DNA of 64,000 nt from Chrysophaeum taylorii. Its lineage: Eukaryota; Sar; Pelagophyceae; Pelagomonadales; Pelagomonadaceae. The translations under genes and the position numbers were made by a program. Below the pieces are notes generated by a model. It was not told where the DNA came from and made no database searches. It saw nothing but the letters and a program-made list of their open reading frames with translations. Where the stretch lies: positions 1 through 64,000 of the forward strand of contig JAQMWT010000504.1 in assembly GCA_029834535.1 (NCBI GenBank). Direction: 5' to 3'. Positions 58,674 through 64,000 of the stretch are shown piece by piece; the stretch's first letter is position 1; each line of letters opens with the position of its first letter.

Positions 58674-59123
58674 CGGGAGAGAGCCACGTCGAGGCCCTGA
58701 AGTGTGCTCGCGAGCAAACGTCCATCGTCGTTGTGGTGGTAGTGATGTGGACTGGAGAGGGAGCCGCAGAGCCGCAGTTTCTTTCTTTTGGCGCACTTGG
58801 AGTTCTGTCTTGTTCAGGCTCTGATTTTGTGGCACGACTTCTTGAAATTTATTTAGAAAGGGGAGGTAAAAAGAAAAGAAAAGAAAAGAAAATAAGGGGA
58901 CTTCGTGTCCTTCAGCGCCTCCCGATGGCTCCCTATCGGCTCGGCCAGAGTGCTGACGGCGTCGACAACGCTCGCGCGAAACTCACGTACTAATGCCGAT
59001 GCGAATTTGCGTTCTTGCTTCATTCGTGTTCCCCTCTGCCTCGCATATCCTTTGTATTCTTGGTGCTTCCTTGTTTCCTTGCGCTAATCCGTTCTGGCTC
59101 TTTGAGCCTGGGAGTTGCAAACC

Positions 59124-59199
<76 letters not shown>
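58674..59199. other. intergenic with simple repeats
   Basis: Downstream of ROCO. Contains (AAAAG)n at 58869-58893, the motif TTCTGGCTCTTTGAGCCTGG (starting about 59092) and a long AAT array (59124-59192). No gene recognised. Confidence 0.6.
59124..59192 (+). repeat. (AAT)n microsatellite, left block
   Basis: About 23 AAT units followed by an A-run. A second AAT block lies at 61678-61711 on the far side of the inferred TIR element. Confidence 0.97.
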
Positions 59200-61677
59200 G
59201 GGAAAAGTCAAGTTTCCAACCACCATATAAGTTTGGTCACCGTAAACCTTCAACAAGTTTGGTCACTTAAGTTTGGTCGATCCGTCTCTTGGTTGACTAA
59301 ACTTGTACTCTTAGAGAGCAAACATACGGTTCGATGACAAAACAAGGCCCGCCGTGATCAAGCTTTCAGCGGTTCTGCACGTCGCGCTGTGACTCCGGAT
59401 CGTCCTTCGACTTCGAAACGAACACGGTATCGATGCGGGCTTCGCTCAGGTCGAGCGGGAGCGTGGTGGTAACACGCCGACGTCGGTTGACCACGACGCC
59501 GAGAAAGAAAACAAGAAGTCGCGTGCCCAGGCGAAGGTAAACGACTATGAGAGATCGCCGAGTACGCTGTCGCAGCTCAGAGCGCGCAAATACGAGGCTC
59601 CACTTTACTCGATCTGACCAAGATGCCAAGTTCAGCAGGTGTGTTCTCGAGGCCGACTTGCAGCAGATGATGTTCGACACGGGCGGCAAGTTGACGGCGT
59701 GTACAACATGGTCTACAGCGCGACAGCGCTGTCGTTCAAGTGCTATATGCAAGATGCAGCGTTTATGTGCGTGCTGCTCGTTGTGATGTGCAAGTAGAAA
59801 ATACCGTCACGTGTGCTAAAAGGCACACCTGCTCCGAACCTTCTTGCCGACAAAGATCCAGCTATCGCGCGAAGCACTTCTGCGAGGCCGTGTCGGTCCT
59901 CATCAAGGGCTTTATGGAGGGCAAGTCAGGCGGCTCGCTGGCCGGTTAGCACCCGGAAAGTCCGTGTTGGGATGGGGTTCGCTCGGTTGGGCAGAGCGCG
60001 ACGGACAGGTCGATTGTTCGTGGACCAACACGTCCGCGGCCTACGACGCTTTTGCACGACCTCGCACAAGACCGCGCAGTGGCGGTCCACCATCAACGAG
60101 TCCGTCCTCGTCCCTCGCCTCTGCCCCACAACTGCGTGATTTGCCTCTGTGATTCCGCACCGGCTCCTGCCGGTCCGGCCTGGCTCCCATGCTCGGGAGA
60201 GGTCTGAAGTTAGTTAGTTAGTTATTCAGTCTGTCAGGCGGCTCTTCTCGGCATATGCGTTTGATAGACATCTGCAACAGTGTCATCCGCTAAAGGCACG
60301 AGATGACGAACCGGGATCGTTCGCTGTAGTCTGTCATAAACATCGAACTAATAAGGCGCATCCGAATAATCTCGGGCGACGAAACAGCGTGGTATCAGCG
60401 TTGTCTTGCGCAGGCCATGTTTGTATATGTTGTTCTGCGAGTGTTCGCATGTTGATGCGTTTGTATGGTCAAACTTGGAGGCATTCAATTTGGTGTGATC
60501 AAATTTCGAACAATCACATCAAACTTGTCATATTTTAGACTCGTACTGATGACTGGGTTAGAATTACAGGGGTGGTGTCGGCGATCTTCTGGAACGAGGC
60601 TGTCGACGTCTTGACATCCCTTCGCGCCGCAGCTTGTATTTGCCGACTTTCTCGTACAGTGCTCGACGGTGCAGCAGCAGCTCCCGGGGAGATCTTGCGG
60701 CAGGGCGGGGTTGTCGAGATGCGCGAGGAGGAGGAGGATAAGGAGGTGTTCTCTTACGGTCGTGCGAGTTGTTTATGCTGGCGTAACGGCACGTGCTCGC
60801 GTTGCCGTCCCATGATCAAGCTGGACAGCTAACTCCGGATCGGGTACGCGACGGTGAGGAACTCCTGAACGTGGTCCTGTACGGTCCCGCACAAGTGTGG
60901 GACTACAATCTTTGGGTGCTCGAGGGGCGTTACTCGCGCAGTTTCTCGAGGTCGTCGAGTTTCGCGTTCTCAACCCCGAGTCGATTATCAAAGACGCGCT
61001 CCCTCTCGAGTTTTGGGATGCAGAATGGGGTGATCCGTCTCACGCAGACCGTGTAAGTCTGGTGTCCTATGTCCGCTTGTTGTTGAAGAATGACGCACGA
61101 CCACGGCAACACCACCGTGGTGAGTCGCGGTTTGGGTGGCTTCTACGAACGATGGAAGGTACGAGAATGGGCCAAGCTTAAGTACGCCAAGCCGTGGGAA
61201 TCTGCTCTCGGGGCCGCGTGTCGCTGCCCGCTCTCCTTGCGTATCGCCGTGCTGTCTTAGGACGGACCTCCTTCTAAGGCAGTCATGGGGGGTGTCCATG
61301 CCGCGCGTGTAACGCCACGGTAGTTTCTGCGTAGCTGCAGCACCTAGCTCTCGTTTTTAAAGCATTTTCGCACCAAAAGCGCTCACGCGCCACCTTAAAA
61401 AAGCCTCCTTAAGTTTGATTTAAAAAGCCGAAGTTTGGTCAATACTGTGGAAGTTTGAGGAGTAGTGATCAAACTTGTTGACCAAACTTACAAGGAAAAT
61501 AATCAAACTTGAAGTGCTGATTGATCAAACTTAATGCAACTTTGGAGTGACCAAACTTAACTGACCTAACTTCTATGGAAAGTGACCACACATGTGAGTT
61601 TTTCCTTATTCATACATCAAAATCGAGCAAACATGAAAGAAATTCACCAAACTTTTTGACCAAACTTGACGGATCCC
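59200..61677. mobile_element. inferred TIR DNA transposon inside an AAT microsatellite, ~2.48 kb
   Basis: The left end GGGAAAAGTCAAGTTT and the inverted right end GGGATCCGTCAAGTTT share GGGAxxxGTCAAGTTT. Both subterminal zones carry many AAGTTTGGTCA motifs in both orientations (59230-59300 and 61405-61670). AAT arrays flank both ends and the base triplet after the right end is TAA. A GGG terminus with a TWA target site fits PIF/Harbinger, but no transposase motif could be recognised; that class is speculation. The interior holds a copy of the 290-bp dispersed repeat (59934-60225) and only broken frames. Confidence 0.6.
59934..60225 (+). repeat. ~290-bp dispersed repeat, copy 2
   Basis: Near full-length match to the inverted copy at 36845-37135. 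It ends GAGGTCTGAAGTTAGTTAG followed by more TTAG units, a tail like that of non-LTR elements. Both copies keep the same open frame over most of their length (GWGSLGxAERDGQVxCSWTN), but I recognise no protein. Confidence 0.9.

Positions 61678-61711
<34 letters not shown>
61678..61711 (+). repeat. (TAA)n microsatellite, right block
   Basis: About 11 TAA units, followed directly by a second copy of the TTCTGGC...GAGCCTGGGAG motif. Confidence 0.95.
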
Positions 61712-61712
<1 letters not shown>

Positions 61713-62780
61713 TTCTGGCGCTCTGAGCCTGGGAGCTGCTAACCATGATTCTAGTGTACCCTGCCTGTGTATCCAGGCGGCTGATAGCCCATCTTCGGGT
61801 ATGAGTCATGGTACTGGCTGGGGTCTACGCGGCAGAACCAGGCCATGTCTTTCGCGAATCGGTTGCCGTGCTTGCCGGCGGCGATGTTATCGTTCTCTTT
61901 CAAGCGGCCGCAGCGTCGGCATCTGGGGTCCTTGCGTATGTAGGTTTAGTGCTGATCCGGCTTGCAAGGGATAGGCTTGGAGTTAGACTGAGTTGGCTGA
62001 CCTCGAAGGGCCGTGTTGATGGGTGGTGCGTAGATACCTTGAATGTCTGGAACGAAAACTCGGCCCGCTTGCGGGCACTGTGGTGCCTCGCTCGGGGTGG
62101 GCGAAGCGGGAGCGTTAGACGTTAGCTCAGGAGTGACCGGATTCCGAACGAGAGGCAACGGACCAGTCAGTTCGCGGAAGGCGTGACCCCCCTCGTGCTG
62201 CGACTTGCGAAAGTGTTCCTGGAGAACAACGATTTCGTCGCGGGTAGTCGACGTCGCATCAGGTGCTGAGCCTGCGATTGTGGAGGCGATGTTAATCACG
62301 CACAAGTGCTCCTTGCGATATTGCCGCAGGAGACTCGCCGTCTTTCTAAAGACGCAAGAAAAAAAAAATCTTCAGACACTCGAGGCTTGCAAACATGGGC
62401 CTCCCACCACTCGGCGAAAGCGGGAAAGTAAACTGAGTCTTGGGCCTTTCCACCAGCCTCGAGGTCTCCAAGAATCGGCGGAAGTTCTCACGAAAGAGAG
62501 CGCGTTCCTCTTTGGTCGACGCGCGCGTCGTCGGAATCATCGAGCCCTCAGAGCCAGCGGGCTACTCGCTCGGCCACGTTGCGCGCCTCCTCCGCGGCCC
62601 AGTCTCGCGCATTGCTTACGTGGTTGCTTGTCCTTCCATTTTCCCATCGTAAATCGGCAGGTGTAAGTAAGAGTTCGGTGGTGTCTTCGGGGAATCTGCG
62701 ACTGTGCGTGGGCAGCCAAGCACGGCGACCAAGCACTCACTCGTCTCAACCGGCTGCGCACCGCGCGTCGTTAAGGCTGT
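61712..62780 (-). pseudogene. decayed coding sequence of unknown origin
   Basis: Several minus-strand frames give protein-like pieces without a continuous frame. They include YIRKDPRCRRCGRLKENDN...AWFCRVDPSQYHDSYPKMGYQP (about 61760-61945, with a CxxC pair), QEHFRKSQHEGGHAFRELTGPLPLVRNPVTPEL (about 62110-62230) and FPAFAEWWEAHVCKPRVSEDF (about 62345-62430). They may come from one element or gene. I recognise no family. Confidence 0.4.
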
Positions 62781-63359
62781 CGCGCTGCCAGCGTTTCAAG
62801 AAGGGCCCTTCAGGGATTTTCAAGCTCTGAAGGGCTCTGATTATAGACCAATATCCGTTGGCCTCATTGGTCGCTCTGTTTAATTACTCTCTCACCACAT
62901 TGTGAAAGTGCGCAGCCGTTGTTTCGATTAAAAAAAACGTCGGGCAGGACGACTTCGCGGCATGCTTAGGCATGGGCCGGACTTCACATTTCGCTGAGCG
63001 AGGTCACGACGACTGGCGCGCGACCACATCGTCCCAAGTCGGATTCTGCCTCGATCGACGACCTCGTCGGCACGATGATCGCGTCTTCGCACATTCCCTT
63101 AAGCTCCCTAAGCGAGCCGCAACAATTCTACCCTGAACCGCGCCAAGGCGGACGGCAAGTTCTACGTCGACGCCTGCATCCAAGACCCCAGGCCGGCACC
63201 GCTAGACACCAGCGACTATCCCCGTCTCGTAATTCACCACCGCATTATCCGTAAGGATTTCCCATTCGAATTTGTTGCCCCCATACCTTTCGACGACGCT
63301 CGAAAAAACGAAATTTCGAACTGGGACGCACAGGACAATCTTTGCAACTCGTCTCGATC
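62781..63359. other. no recognisable gene
   Basis: It contains an A-run (62930-62936). Some minus-strand frames continue the style of the sequence to the right, but nothing can be supported. Confidence 0.4.
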
Positions 63360-63365
63360 CGTGAG

Positions 63366-63998
63366 CCTCTCTACTTAGGACTCCCAGACCGTGCGGATTA
63401 AATTCTTTTCGAAGACGAGCGCCATCCCGACGGCGCCCTCTGGAGCGGGGCCGAGCGTCGCGTGCGGCGTCTCCGCAGCCTCCAGAATGCAACAGCACGG
63501 CGCAGAGTCGGCGATGTCGTACACAAACCCCGTCGCATGCAAGCCGAAGTGCCACCGGTCACCCTATTTATTGAGCGGTTGAACCCAGACGATGGGACAC
63601 GGCAGCCCGGGGACGTCCACCGCGTCGAGGTGAGCGGGGCAAGAAAAGCCGCTGCTCACGACGAGCTGCGCTGCCAAAATCGAATGCGAGAGCTCGTCGT
63701 CTCGCGCACACACACCGGGAGGGATTCCAAATTTTCGGCGCATGGCGAGCCACGCGCAGGCCACGGCCGGAGCACAAGCAGTACAAATGGACGACGTGGC
63801 AAGGAAAGCGTGCTTTACGTCTTGCTTGTACACCATCTCGCCGTCGAGATCGACTTTCAACTGGTAAGGAATGACGTCGCGTGGCGCGTTGCCAGTCTGG
63901 TTCGGGTATCGGTGATGATGAATGCCAGCGCTGAACATCTTCCCTCTACCGTCGGCGCGCGAACACTTATAGGAAAGTTCTTCCATTCTTTTGGCGAG
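63366..63998 (-). pseudogene. unknown protein, possibly dioxygenase-like, partial at the window edge
   Basis: A minus-strand frame runs in from the window edge through MEELSYKCSRADGRGK... (ATG at 63986) to a single in-frame TAG at 63564-63566. It continues in the same frame (GDRWHFGLHATGFVYDIADSAPC...TPHATLGPAPEGAVGMALVFEKN) to about 63380. An H-x-D in FSCPAHLDAVDV and a later His in TPHATLG, followed by a conserved-looking G-A-L-V-F-E-K, would suit a cupin/2-oxoglutarate-dioxygenase arrangement, but the family is a guess. The TAG may be a true stop, in which case the downstream half is a relic, or the whole may be decaying. The upstream part is outside the window. Confidence 0.45.
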
Positions 63999-64000
63999 TC

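Noticed and set aside
1-64000. CRISPR array, bacterial operons or ribosome binding sites
   Set aside because: No spacer-repeat arrays; spliced introns and eukaryotic domain architectures exclude a prokaryotic origin.

Overview
The window is nuclear DNA of a GC-rich unicellular eukaryote. Genes sit on both strands, are mostly single-exon, and where spliced have tiny GT-AG introns (35 to 61 nt in the seven I can place). Many long antisense reading frames are by-products of high GC. An RlmN-type methylsynthase and a prenyl-synthase homologue, both with hydrophobic leaders, together with a PDR/ABCG transporter, a Popeye protein, a ROCO kinase-like GTPase and oomycete/stramenopile-type hAT and DDE elements suggest a photosynthetic stramenopile (pelagophyte-like) or a similar alga. 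This placement is an inference from style and family content.

Layout: 1-2052 is a tandem pair of about 1,021-bp units carrying remnants of a Helitron Pif1-like helicase plus an iterated 14-mer. 2.4-3.7 kb: RlmN (four exons). 4.4-8.8 kb: full-size PDR-type ABC transporter (two exons). 8.8-10.7 kb: gene-poor. 10.7-18.7 kb (-): giant coiled-coil protein with a PDZ-like N-terminus. 19.6-22.5 kb (-): alpha/beta hydrolase fused to TPRs. 23.1-24.6 kb (+): Cys-pair, proline-rich protein. 25.4-27.1 kb (-): protein with two Popeye/cNMP-like modules. 27.2-27.9 kb: decayed ankyrin gene. 28.4-31.2 kb: very compact cluster of SET protein (-), coiled coil (+) and PDZ-PX protein (-). 31.5-35.4 kb (+): SH3-coiled-coil-EML-type WD40 protein. 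35.4-37.8 kb: LINE remnant and a dispersed repeat. 37.8-42.7 kb (-): Strawberry-notch helicase. 42.8-45.7 kb: hAT transposon with a perfect 8-bp target duplication. 45.8-47.0 kb (+): prenyl-synthase homologue lacking both aspartate motifs. 47.7-51.5 kb (+): CNG/EAG-like channel. 52.0-53.0 kb (-): secreted FkbM-like methyltransferase. 53.3-54.7 kb: decayed DDE transposase. 55.2-58.7 kb (+): LRR-Roc-COR protein. 58.7-64.0 kb: repeat-rich, with an inferred TIR transposon sitting in an AAT microsatellite and undefined decayed coding sequence.

There is no operon. What links genes is compaction: start codons of divergent pairs are 20 bp (SET/coiled coil), about 209 bp (PX/EML) and, before the hAT landed, about 164 bp apart (SBNO/prenyl synthase). 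The strongest leads are novel domain combinations (SH3+EML, ABHD17-like+TPR, tandem Popeye, channel with Tudor-like tail and no GYG filter, PDZ-PX-polyproline-WH2-like), the catalytically degenerate prenyl synthase, and the hAT insertion inside a shared promoter.
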